A stretch of 6,867 nucleotides of DNA from Gemmatimonadota bacterium (lineage in GTDB: Bacteria > Gemmatimonadota > Gemmatimonadetes > Gemmatimonadales > GWC2-71-9), in the NCBI GenBank assembly GCA_025360265.1, contig JANYCP010000154.1:1-6867 (forward strand). The letters run 5' to 3'. This document shows, piece after piece, positions 1 to 6,138 of this stretch; the first letter of the stretch is position 1; every line of letters begins with the position of its first letter. The position numbers were made by a program, and so were the translations under genes. The notes under the pieces are model-generated. The model saw only the letters and a list, made by a program, of their open reading frames with translations. It ran no database searches and had not been told where the DNA came from.

Positions 1-541
1 AATTCGAGACCCGCTCCGGGCGGGCGCCGAGCTCGATCGCTGTTCGCTGCAGGACGCTGCCTACGGCGAACACATGATCGGCGTTCTCGATCGTTGCCGC
101 GATAACGCGGCGACGAGGCGCGCTTTGCGGCAGGAGCATCACGTCGGAGCCCATGGCGATCACGCCAGCCGGGATGCCGAGCGTATGTGCGTGCCGCAAC
201 GCGACGGTGCCATCGGGGTCGGCCCAGGCAGCGAGTACTGCGTCGGGTCGAAATTCGCGCGTGACGTTGGCGAGGTTTCGTCCTATCGACCAACCCATCA
301 TCGCGTGATACCGGGACTGGAGGACTCGCGGCGTGTACCAGTATGTCGGGTAGTGCTCGACCGGCATAACGCGAACCTGCGACCTCGTCCGCTTGGTCCA
401 GGGAACCGGGGCCACGACGCGGACATCGCAACCGAGCAATCGAAGTGATTCGACAGTGCTGCGATTGGCTGGACCCTTGTGCGGTTCCCACGGCGTCGGA
501 TAGACGGTCGAGACGAAGAGAAGCTTCGGAGTTGCTGGCAC
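1..541 (-). CDS. GT4-type glycosyltransferase, N-terminal part (3' end cut by the window edge)
   Basis: This is the N-terminal half (180 residues visible) of a GT-B fold glycosyltransferase, probably family GT4. It would transfer a nucleotide-activated sugar onto the lipid-linked EPS repeat unit at the cytoplasmic face of the inner membrane. The reading frame opens with a beta strand and loop, LLFVSTVYPTPWEPHKGPAN (residues 7-26), typical of the acceptor-binding domain. It continues through DVRVVAPVPW (39-48), RPDAVLAAWADPDG (98-111) and GIPAGVIAMGSDVMLL (122-137). The donor-binding C-terminal domain with its E-x7-E motif lies outside the window. The frame has an in-frame stop a short way upstream, so the start is most likely GTG at 541. 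That GTG follows the ligase stop by one base (TGAaGTG), and no strong Shine-Dalgarno is visible, so translational coupling is likely. Its sugar specificity cannot be read from this fragment. Confidence 0.85.
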   Translation of the reverse strand, partial: MPATPKLLFVSTVYPTPWEPHKGPANRSTVESLRLLGCDVRVVAPVPWTKRTRSQVRVMPVEHYPTYWYTPRVLQSRYHAMMGWSIGRNLANVTREFRPDAVLAAWADPDGTVALRHAHTLGIPAGVIAMGSDVMLLPQSAPRRRVIAATIENADHVFAVGSVLQRTAIELGARPERVSN

Positions 542-542
542 T

Positions 543-2018
543 TCAGGCAGTCTGGAACGCCTTCAGTTGGCGACGCCGCAAGCCAGCTGTCTTGGCCGGT
601 GACGCCGTCAGTGCTGCAGCACTCTTCACTTCCACGCGGCTGAGCACGACGGCGGAGCCGATGCCGATTGCCATGTACGTCATCGGGTAATAGGCATTGG
701 ACAGAAAAAATCCGGTGGTCCAGCACGCCGCGAGCATCGCGAGCACATGGCCGCAAAGCGTTGCCACTTCTCGTTCTTTCTCGTCGCCGTGCATGGCGTG
801 GCGGCGAATCAGCAGGAGTGACTTCACCAGCGTCCAGCAAATTGTCAGATACGCTGCGACGCCCAGCACACCCAATTCCACGCCGTACTGAATCAGCGAG
901 TTGTGTGCGGCGCGGTCCGGACCGTTGAGCCAGCCGAAGTAGACCGGGAAATTGTCGAGTCCATAGCCCCACGGCCGACGAAACATCCAGAAGAGACCAC
1001 GCTTCCAGATGGCGAGTCGTCCCTCGCTGGCGGTGTAGTTGTAGTCGGCACCACCGAGATTGCTCATGCGGTCCATTTGCGACCCGGCAAGCGCATTGAA
1101 CAACATGGCGCCTAGCCCGAGTGTGCCGGCGAGGAGGAATCGCTTGCCGCCCTCAGTTCCTACCAAGATCAGCACGATCGCCGCCGCGGCAAGCCCGAGC
1201 ATGCCGCCGCGCGACGCGGTCGGGATGACGGCGATCGCCATGATCAGCGCGCACGGCGTCCACAAAACCCGCCGACGAAAGCTGCCGGTAGCAAGCCAGA
1301 GCGCCAACGGTAGTGTTGTGGCCATCACTGCGGCGAGATCGTTCGCATCGAGCGAGCCGAACGTCTGCCGATTTGTTTCGTTGTTCAGCACGCCGGTCTG
1401 TTGGAAGAGCGCCTGTTCCTCGGCCGACATCGCGGTAAGGGAGACATCCTTGTTGAAATAGCTGATCACGTTGGCTGTGGCCACCACCGTGGCAATCACC
1501 ACGTAGATCGTCACTACACGACGCAAGACCTTCCGGTCGCGAAAGAGGAAGAAGCACGCGACGTAGACCGCAATTGCCACGCTGTATCGATTGATCAGAT
1601 AGTCGAGTGCACCTGACATCCAGATACCCAGCGGCACTGTGATGACCGCGAGTGCCGCCAACACGGCGACCAGCCGGAGTTGCGGCGACAATCGCCATGC
1701 CGTTGACCACGCGCCACGCGGGAGCGCCGAAAGGACCGTGGCGAGCATGATGGCCATCATGCCCCACAGGAGATACGGGATCTGCAACACGGGAAACCGC
1801 TCGTGGAGTCGCACGACGGCGAGTCCAAGGTAGATGCCGAGGAGCGGTGCGATGACCGCCTCACGCGGGGAAACTCGGTCGAAGATGAACCGCACGCCGC
1901 GTTTCGACGGCTTGCTAGTGCCTGTCGCTGCCATCACGGCCTTCACCTGAGCCGCCGGCGACAGTGTCTCGGCATCGAGCAGCGGCGCTCCCCGACGGCC
2001 CGATGGTGTGCGCGTCAT
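543..2018 (-). CDS. O-antigen ligase / polymerase family membrane protein (Wzy_C type)
   Basis: This 491-residue polytopic inner-membrane protein belongs to the O-antigen ligase/polymerase superfamily (O-Ag_lig, Wzy_C). Such proteins transfer or polymerise undecaprenyl-diphosphate-linked glycans at the periplasmic face. A cytoplasmic N-terminal tail of about 50 residues is followed by some 10-12 hydrophobic segments (for example about 54-69, 79-98, 114-133, 147-159, 168-184, 251-266, 273-287). Family signatures are FGSLDANDLA (220-229), IPTASRGGMLGL (265-276) and the large periplasmic loop, which has an R-x3-W pair (R334, W338), RPWGYGLDNFP (348-358) and the conserved HN at 372-373. The ATG start overlaps the stop of the upstream glycosyltransferase as ATGA, so it is probably translationally coupled. 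Exosortase loci often carry such a ligase-like gene, annotated as a putative O-glycosylation ligase. Whether this copy polymerises EPS or glycosylates proteins cannot be decided from sequence alone. Confidence 0.88.
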   Translation of the reverse strand: MTRTPSGRRGAPLLDAETLSPAAQVKAVMAATGTSKPSKRGVRFIFDRVSPREAVIAPLLGIYLGLAVVRLHERFPVLQIPYLLWGMMAIMLATVLSALPRGAWSTAWRLSPQLRLVAVLAALAVITVPLGIWMSGALDYLINRYSVAIAVYVACFFLFRDRKVLRRVVTIYVVIATVVATANVISYFNKDVSLTAMSAEEQALFQQTGVLNNETNRQTFGSLDANDLAAVMATTLPLALWLATGSFRRRVLWTPCALIMAIAVIPTASRGGMLGLAAAAIVLILVGTEGGKRFLLAGTLGLGAMLFNALAGSQMDRMSNLGGADYNYTASEGRLAIWKRGLFWMFRRPWGYGLDNFPVYFGWLNGPDRAAHNSLIQYGVELGVLGVAAYLTICWTLVKSLLLIRRHAMHGDEKEREVATLCGHVLAMLAACWTTGFFLSNAYYPMTYMAIGIGSAVVLSRVEVKSAAALTASPAKTAGLRRRQLKAFQTA

Positions 2019-3163
2019 GCGGCCATGCTCATCGGCTGTGAGTTCCTGGCGGCTAGAGCCTGCTGGTACACTGCGGTATAGCCTGCGGTCGTCTGGTCAC
2101 TCGCGAAGCGGGCCTCGACTTCGCGCCTCCCCGCGATGCCAGCGGCGCGCGCGATGGCCGAATTGAGCAGCAGGTGCGCGAGCGCGGCCGCCAGTTCATC
2201 CGGTCGTTCGGCGGCGACGAGCTGACCGCTGATACCCGTCTGAACAACTTCGCGATTCCCGCCGACGTCCGTTGCCACAACGGCAAGTCCGGTCGCCATC
2301 GCCTCCAGCAATGCGATCGAGATCCCCTCGCTTCTTGACGGCAGCACAAAAATATCGGCGTCTTGCAGAAACGGGCGAACATCATCCACGGCACCGACAA
2401 AGTCGACAATGTCGGCGACGCCGAGGGCCTCTGCCTGCGCTCCAAGTTGCCCACGGGTTGGTCCGTCGCCGACGACCGACAGTCTGACCTCAGGCACGAG
2501 CGCTCGCACAATTGGCATCGCGGAAATTAGTATGTCCTGTCCCTTCACTCGGTCGAGGCGTCCTACATGTACCAGGCGTGCCCGGGCGGGGCGCGCCGCA
2601 CCACGCATCACGTAGCGCGACAGGTCAACGCCGTTCACGATGACGGAAACTCCGTTCGCACCCTGGATCCGATATTGAAGCATCTGACGCTGCGCATCGA
2701 CTGAAACGGCAACCACCGCATCGAACTTGGCGATGGCGAGACGACGCCAGCGCACCAATGCTGGACGGGTACTCGGCAGTCGACCATGTTCGGTGTGCAC
2801 CAGTACCGTGTCGCCGTGACGCCAGCGGCGGAGATACTGTCCCAGCCCGGCAGCGATTTGCGGTGCAGTGTTATGAGTGTGTACGACCGTTGGGTTCGTT
2901 CCACCGTTGCGGAGCATGCCGCTCAACCGCCAGGCCATTCGCAACGCACCCGGTTTGCCACCACCCGGGACAAGCGAAACCGTCAGGCCGGCAGACTCGA
3001 ACGCGGGCGCGAGCTCGCCGCGCTGCTGCAGGCAGACAATCCCTACCACGGCCCCTAGGTCACGCTGCGAGCGCGCCAGCTCAAGCACGACCCGTTCGGC
3101 TCCGCCATGTTGCACGGAGGTGAGTAGATGAACGATTGCGTGCCCCGACAACGGCTGGACCAT
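2015..3163 (-). CDS. GT4 family glycosyltransferase, complete
   Basis: This complete 382-residue retaining GT-B glycosyltransferase is predicted to be cytoplasmic or peripherally membrane-bound and to extend the EPS repeat unit. The N-terminal acceptor domain has HLLTSVQHGGAERVV (12-26), the typical glycine-rich loop after the first strand, followed by HTHN (95-98) and HTEHG (123-127). The C-terminal Glycos_transf_1 domain has VNGVD (176-180), HVGRLDRVKGQD (199-210), GDGP (232-235) and the donor-binding E-x7-E in PSRSEGISIALLEAMA (275-290; E279 and E287), then TDVGGNREVV (298-307). I chose the ATG at 3163 because AGGA lies seven bases upstream. The frame stays open to a TTG at 3241, but no good ribosome site precedes that codon. 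The gene is first in the left-hand minus-strand block, and its stop overlaps the ligase start by four bases. It is divergent from the plus-strand membrane-protein gene, so a promoter is expected just upstream. Confidence 0.92.
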   Translation of the reverse strand: MVQPLSGHAIVHLLTSVQHGGAERVVLELARSQRDLGAVVGIVCLQQRGELAPAFESAGLTVSLVPGGGKPGALRMAWRLSGMLRNGGTNPTVVHTHNTAPQIAAGLGQYLRRWRHGDTVLVHTEHGRLPSTRPALVRWRRLAIAKFDAVVAVSVDAQRQMLQYRIQGANGVSVIVNGVDLSRYVMRGAARPARARLVHVGRLDRVKGQDILISAMPIVRALVPEVRLSVVGDGPTRGQLGAQAEALGVADIVDFVGAVDDVRPFLQDADIFVLPSRSEGISIALLEAMATGLAVVATDVGGNREVVQTGISGQLVAAERPDELAAALAHLLLNSAIARAAGIAGRREVEARFASDQTTAGYTAVYQQALAARNSQPMSMAA

Positions 3164-3286
3164 CACCCTATCCTGTGCCTCGAGAATGCCCACGTAAACC
3201 AGGACAAACAAGCAAGTTGCGGGCCACTTGGGTGCCGGCAACCAATGGCATTACACTTGGTCAACTCTTAGCCGGGATTGACCCCG
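3164..3286. promoter_or_regulatory. Divergent intergenic region, probable promoters for both flanking genes
   Basis: About 120 bases separate two genes that read away from each other, so both starts should have their promoters here. On the plus strand a weak pair is visible: TTGGGT at 3228-3233 and TACACT at 3252-3257, with an 18-base spacer, placing a transcript start some 20 bases before the plus-strand ATG. On the minus strand TGTAAT (complement of 3250-3255) resembles a -10 box, but I see no matching -35 box. The two candidate -10 boxes overlap. The matches are poor against the E. coli consensus, and this organism may use a different consensus. I see no clear operator palindrome. Confidence 0.35.
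3171..3174 (-). promoter_or_regulatory. Shine-Dalgarno AGGA fixing the GT4 start at 3163
   Basis: On the minus strand, AGGA is followed by a seven-base spacer (TAGGGTG) and then ATG. This favours the start at 3163 over the in-frame TTG at 3241, which would add a 26-residue leader containing a hydrophobic stretch not expected in a GT4 enzyme. Confidence 0.55.
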
Positions 3287-3820
3287 ATGCAGGCACCAGT
3301 TTCTCCGCTGACCGCTCGCGCGCAGGCGATGTTCTCGGCGCTCCTCACCATAATGGCCGTGATGGGGATTACCCCGTACTTGCATGTCCTTGCGATTCGC
3401 TGGCCGCTGCGCCTCAATGAGTTCCTATGGCGGTATGACACCTTTCTCATGGCCTTTTCGAACGGCCCGCAGTTGATCATCCTGCTCGCACTTATCGGCC
3501 TCCTCGCCTTGTTGACCGGATCTCGCGTGGCGGTCCGTGGCGTTGCAATCGCGTACGGCGTCGTGGCGATCACGCAACTCCTCACCCTGCCGTTTTTCCT
3601 GCTCGATTACTTCCAGGCCCGGCGCCTCGTCGGGATTGGCCGGGTAGCTGAGTTCAAGGCGGTAGCCCTGAAGACTCTTGTCGTGGCAATCATTGTTGCG
3701 GCATCCGCCGCGTGGGGCGCTTTCCTGGCGTGGCGCGCGAGCGAAAACGAGAGCGCAGGTCTGCGCCGCCAGAAGGGCGAGGGGCTCGTGGTCGGCCAGC
3801 CGAAGGCGGCGCGCCCCTAA
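3287..3820 (+). CDS. Four-helix membrane protein of unknown function
   Basis: I do not recognise this 177-residue protein. It has four clear hydrophobic segments at about 15-37, 60-78, 84-108 and 127-149, so it is predicted to be an inner-membrane protein. A connecting loop (38-59) contains several aromatic and charged residues (RWPLRLNEFLWRYD, 38-51). A short hydrophilic, basic C-terminal tail runs from 150 to 177. There is no signal-peptide cleavage pattern and no PEP-CTERM-like ending, so it does not look like an exosortase substrate. Codon use is like that of its neighbours, which supports real coding. I prefer ATG at 3287, with GGGA nine bases upstream, over the TTG at 3278, which directly abuts that GGGA. 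It is the only plus-strand gene here. It sits between two minus-strand gene blocks and ends 11 bases from the end of the convergent EpsI-family gene. A role in the exosortase or EPS system is only suggested by position. Confidence 0.75.
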   Translation: MQAPVSPLTARAQAMFSALLTIMAVMGITPYLHVLAIRWPLRLNEFLWRYDTFLMAFSNGPQLIILLALIGLLALLTGSRVAVRGVAIAYGVVAITQLLTLPFFLLDYFQARRLVGIGRVAEFKAVALKTLVVAIIVAASAAWGAFLAWRASENESAGLRRQKGEGLVVGQPKAARP

Positions 3821-3831
3821 GCGCAGCAGGG

Positions 3832-4473
3832 TCAGAAGGTCGGCAGTACGCCGTTGACCTGCTGAACCAGCGTCGGGACGACTGCCTGTGCGACGCGATC
3901 CGCGCTCGCCGCGTCGTTGCCGGCCATGTTCACCACGATCCGGACCAGCGCTTCCTCAGTCCGGCCCCGCAACACCGCGTCGCGTAGCAGCTCGAACTTG
4001 ACCCGCAACTCGTCGTGTGCGACCCGGCCGCGCCCCTGGTACCAGTAGTACACCAGCGCTTCCGCACCGTTATTTGCGATGCGATAGCGGTTTACCGTCA
4101 CCGGACCTGATGGTGTTTGCACGGTGGTGGTTCCGGATTCGACCGGTTCCCATCCGCCGCCCGGCAGGCAGTTCTTCGGCGAGTGAATCGACTTTCCCTG
4201 GTGCTGCTCATCGTAATAACCGACGTACACCGAAAACGGCGCGTAATCAGCTGGCGCATATTGTCTCAGGATGTATGAGCTCATACCGGCGACGCGACGC
4301 TGCGCCTCATCCACCGAATCCTCGACCGCCGCGGCACCAAGAAGGGAAGGTGCGACCGTTCCCACCGAGGCGCGCAGCGGCGTCGATTCGGCGCGCCGGG
4401 CCGTGAGCGTCGAGTTGATCAGGCAGCCGACTACCAGGACAACCGCAGGAATCCAGCGGGATGTGCTACGCAT
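3832..4473 (-). CDS. epsI: EpsI-family protein (DUF3485), exosortase-associated
   Basis: This 213-residue protein of the EpsI/DUF3485 family is encoded next to, or fused to, exosortases in many Gram-negative bacteria. Its biochemical role is not established. One hydrophobic segment (about 7-24) should anchor it in the inner membrane with the rest in the periplasm. The family hallmark SIHSPKNCLPGGGWEPV (residues 95-111, conserved C102) is intact, as is the second conserved block YYWYQGRGR (142-150). Length is typical of the stand-alone form. The ATG at 4473 overlaps the exosortase stop by eight bases and has GAGG five bases upstream, so I prefer it over the in-frame TTG at 4494. Tight coupling to the exosortase gene supports a shared function. 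It is the last gene of the right-hand block and converges on the plus-strand membrane-protein gene, with 11 bases between stop codons. Confidence 0.92.
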   Translation of the reverse strand: MRSTSRWIPAVVLVVGCLINSTLTARRAESTPLRASVGTVAPSLLGAAAVEDSVDEAQRRVAGMSSYILRQYAPADYAPFSVYVGYYDEQHQGKSIHSPKNCLPGGGWEPVESGTTTVQTPSGPVTVNRYRIANNGAEALVYYWYQGRGRVAHDELRVKFELLRDAVLRGRTEEALVRIVVNMAGNDAASADRVAQAVVPTLVQQVNGVLPTF

Positions 4474-5386
4474 CGCGACCTCGCCACCGCGCAATGACGC
4501 GCTCGCTCAGTCGAATCATCGCTGCGACGCCGCCGAGAATCACAAACGCGATCATGAACATCGCCCATCCCTCATTGCGGTGATAGGCACCCTGGCCGGC
4601 CGCCGGATCGACAAACACCACGAGGAATGCTGTCAGGAAGATCCGGATCGCGTTGACGACGACGGCGACCGGGATCGCGAGCACGACCAGCAACAGGCGA
4701 CTGGGTATGGCGCGCAGGTACATCCCGCCGATCAATACACCGAGCGACAGCAGCGCGGTCAGCGAGCGAAGGCCGCTGCATGCCTCGGCGACAAAGAGGG
4801 TTGCACCGGGACCAGTCTGCGAAGGCAGAATATTGATCACGTTGCCGGTGGTGATCACCTTGATGTTGCGCCACTTGATCATCGCCGTCGCGAGCTGTGA
4901 TGCCCGGAATTGCAGCGGATTGGCGAGGAAATCGGTCAGGATCGCCGGTAACGGGATCGAGAGGGGAAGCAGTGCAACCGGGAGCCACCAGCGACGAACC
5001 TGCGGCCAGCCCCACTGAAATACGACGAGCCCGACAGCGGCCAGCCAGATCGAGAAGCGCTGGGTGAAAAGTTCCGCTGCGGCAGCGCCGACTGCGCGAA
5101 CCAGAATGGCAGCGACGAGCAGTGTCGTGCCCCACCGGATGTTTGCTTTTGCGGCTGGATCGAGTCCCTCGCGCCAGGCAAGCCAGATCGCAACCGGGAA
5201 GAGCAGAAGACCATGCCCAGAGTCGGGGTCGCTCCACCATTGAGTGGCGAGGTTCGCGAACGGACTCGCGAACAGCACGACAAACGCCACCGCAGCAACG
5301 GCGCCGGCGAACGATGGCCGTGCTTGGCGGAGCCGCTCGAACGAATTGTGAGGAAGCGCTGACTCCTGGGCGAGCGGCGCTACCAT
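4466..5386 (-). CDS. xrt: Exosortase (EpsH-type transpeptidase / protease)
   Basis: This 306-residue integral membrane protein belongs to the exosortase/archaeosortase family. These enzymes cleave proteins bearing a C-terminal sorting tail (PEP-CTERM or a variant), in a way analogous to sortase. About eight transmembrane segments are visible (roughly 26-46, 57-73, 86-105, 111-126, 133-149, 208-224, 231-256, 273-292). The catalytic residues expected for the family are all present: the Cys in VAEACSGLRSL (199-209, C203), the Arg in VVVNAIRIFLTAFL (242-255, R248) and the His in GAYHRNEGW (266-274, H269). The ATG at 5386 overlaps the upstream sugar-transferase stop by seven bases and has GGAAGG four bases upstream. 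An in-frame extension to 5446 would lie inside the neighbour and is unlikely. It is coupled downstream to the EpsI-family gene. I cannot assign the numbered exosortase subtype. No substrate gene is visible in the window. Confidence 0.95.
   Translation of the reverse strand: MVAPLAQESALPHNSFERLRQARPSFAGAVAAVAFVVLFASPFANLATQWWSDPDSGHGLLLFPVAIWLAWREGLDPAAKANIRWGTTLLVAAILVRAVGAAAAELFTQRFSIWLAAVGLVVFQWGWPQVRRWWLPVALLPLSIPLPAILTDFLANPLQFRASQLATAMIKWRNIKVITTGNVINILPSQTGPGATLFVAEACSGLRSLTALLSLGVLIGGMYLRAIPSRLLLVVLAIPVAVVVNAIRIFLTAFLVVFVDPAAGQGAYHRNEGWAMFMIAFVILGGVAAMIRLSERVIARWRGRDA
4479..4482 (-). promoter_or_regulatory. Shine-Dalgarno GAGG fixing the EpsI-family start at 4473
   Basis: GAGG on the minus strand lies five bases before ATG at 4473, inside the end of the exosortase gene. 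It supports the ATG over the TTG seven codons upstream and points to translational coupling of the two genes. Confidence 0.55.
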
Positions 5387-6111
5387 CCGCCCTTCCGAAA
5401 GAGCATCACCGGGATCGTCTTGGCCATGATCCGCAGGTCTTCCCATACGGTGCGTTTCGAGATGTACTCCAGGTCGTGCTGAACCTTCCGCTTCACGTCC
5501 TCAACCGATGTGTCGTACTGGAGGTGGACTTGCGCGTGGCCCGTGATCCCTGGCGGAACGCGTTGGCGCTTCTGGTAGTCGGGGACCTTGGTGCGGAGTT
5601 CCGAGAACAGCTGTGGCCGCTCCGGACGCGGACCGACAAGATTCATCTCGCCCCGGATCACGTTCAGTAGTTGCGGCAGTTCGTCGGCGCGGCAGCTGCG
5701 CAGGAATCCACCAATGAGCGTCAGTCGATCGTCGTTCGCAGCAGCCCACACCGCTCCGCCGTCTCCCTCTGCGTCGACCCTCATGGTGCGAAACTTCAAG
5801 ATCGTGAACGGCCGGCCGCCAATGTCAGAGCTGCGGCGCGCTTCCGCTCGCCCACCGGTGCGGCGTTCGGCACGGCGACGCACGTCGATGCCGACCCGTT
5901 CCTGTGTGTAGAAGACCGGACCACGAGATGTCAGCTTGATGGCAATCGCCACGAGAATCCAGATCGGGATTGTGGCGATCAGGATCAGCACGGCGACTGC
6001 CACGTTCAGTGTCCGGATGCCGCGCTCGCTCCGCGGGCTGGATGGCAGCCGTTCAGCGCGTGCCATATCCTGCGGACGAGTGCGGACCGGTGGGTCGTTT
6101 ACCTGCGCCAT
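5380..6111 (-). CDS. Undecaprenyl-phosphate sugar phosphotransferase (bacterial sugar transferase family)
   Basis: This 243-residue monotopic phosphoglycosyl transferase (Bac_transf, PF02397) transfers a sugar 1-phosphate from a UDP-sugar to undecaprenyl phosphate, the first membrane step of glycan assembly. One hydrophobic segment (about 36-60) should form the re-entrant membrane helix. Family motifs follow in order: SRGPVFYTQERVG (62-74), GRPFTILKFRTM (99-110), the catalytic Asp-Glu in LRSCRADELPQLLN (137-150; D143, E144), GEMNLVGPRPERP (154-166) and PPGITGHAQV (186-195). It is the short form, without the extra N-terminal membrane domain of WcaJ/WbaP. An Arg-rich stretch of about 24 residues (75-98) is inserted between ERVG and GRPF. 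I prefer ATG at 6111, but no strong Shine-Dalgarno is seen and TTG at 6117 is also possible. The gene lies 27 bases after the export-protein stop, and its own end overlaps the exosortase start. The sugar transferred is not readable from sequence. Confidence 0.93.
   Translation of the reverse strand: MAQVNDPPVRTRPQDMARAERLPSSPRSERGIRTLNVAVAVLILIATIPIWILVAIAIKLTSRGPVFYTQERVGIDVRRRAERRTGGRAEARRSSDIGGRPFTILKFRTMRVDAEGDGGAVWAAANDDRLTLIGGFLRSCRADELPQLLNVIRGEMNLVGPRPERPQLFSELRTKVPDYQKRQRVPPGITGHAQVHLQYDTSVEDVKRKVQHDLEYISKRTVWEDLRIMAKTIPVMLFRKGGW
5391..5396 (-). promoter_or_regulatory. Shine-Dalgarno GGAAGG fixing the exosortase start at 5386
   Basis: GGAAGG on the minus strand lies four bases before ATG at 5386, inside the last codons of the sugar-transferase gene. 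This supports a start that overlaps the previous stop by a few bases (ATGGTAG) and rejects the 20-residue extension to 5446. Confidence 0.55.
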
Positions 6112-6138
6112 CGGCAATATCGCGTATCCGTGTTTCGG

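Noticed and set aside
298..972. Minus-strand 224-codon frame spanning the junction of the ligase and the left-edge glycosyltransferase
   Set aside because: It is the wrong frame across two real genes, is rich in Arg, Ser and Pro, and has no family pattern. The correct frames on either side carry clear glycosyltransferase and ligase motifs.
3164..3241. In-frame 26-residue N-terminal extension of the GT4 gene from TTG 3241, with a hydrophobic stretch
   Set aside because: TTG 3241 lacks a ribosome site, while ATG 3163 has AGGA at seven bases. The GT4 fold begins just after ATG 3163, and the extension would fill most of the divergent promoter region.
3737..3820. C-terminus of the plus-strand membrane protein considered as an exosortase sorting tail
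   Set aside because: The last helix is followed by a tail of about 28 residues, not a few basic residues, and no PEP-like motif precedes the helix.
3780..3820. GC-rich complementary segments near the end of the plus-strand gene considered as a terminator
   Set aside because: Pairing is imperfect, there is no following T-run on either strand, and the segment lies within coding sequence.
4271..5670. Plus-strand open frames opposite the exosortase and sugar-transferase genes (4271-4900 and 5122-5670)
   Set aside because: They lie antisense to genes with intact catalytic motifs, are low in hydrophobic residues, and show no recognisable motif or ribosome site.
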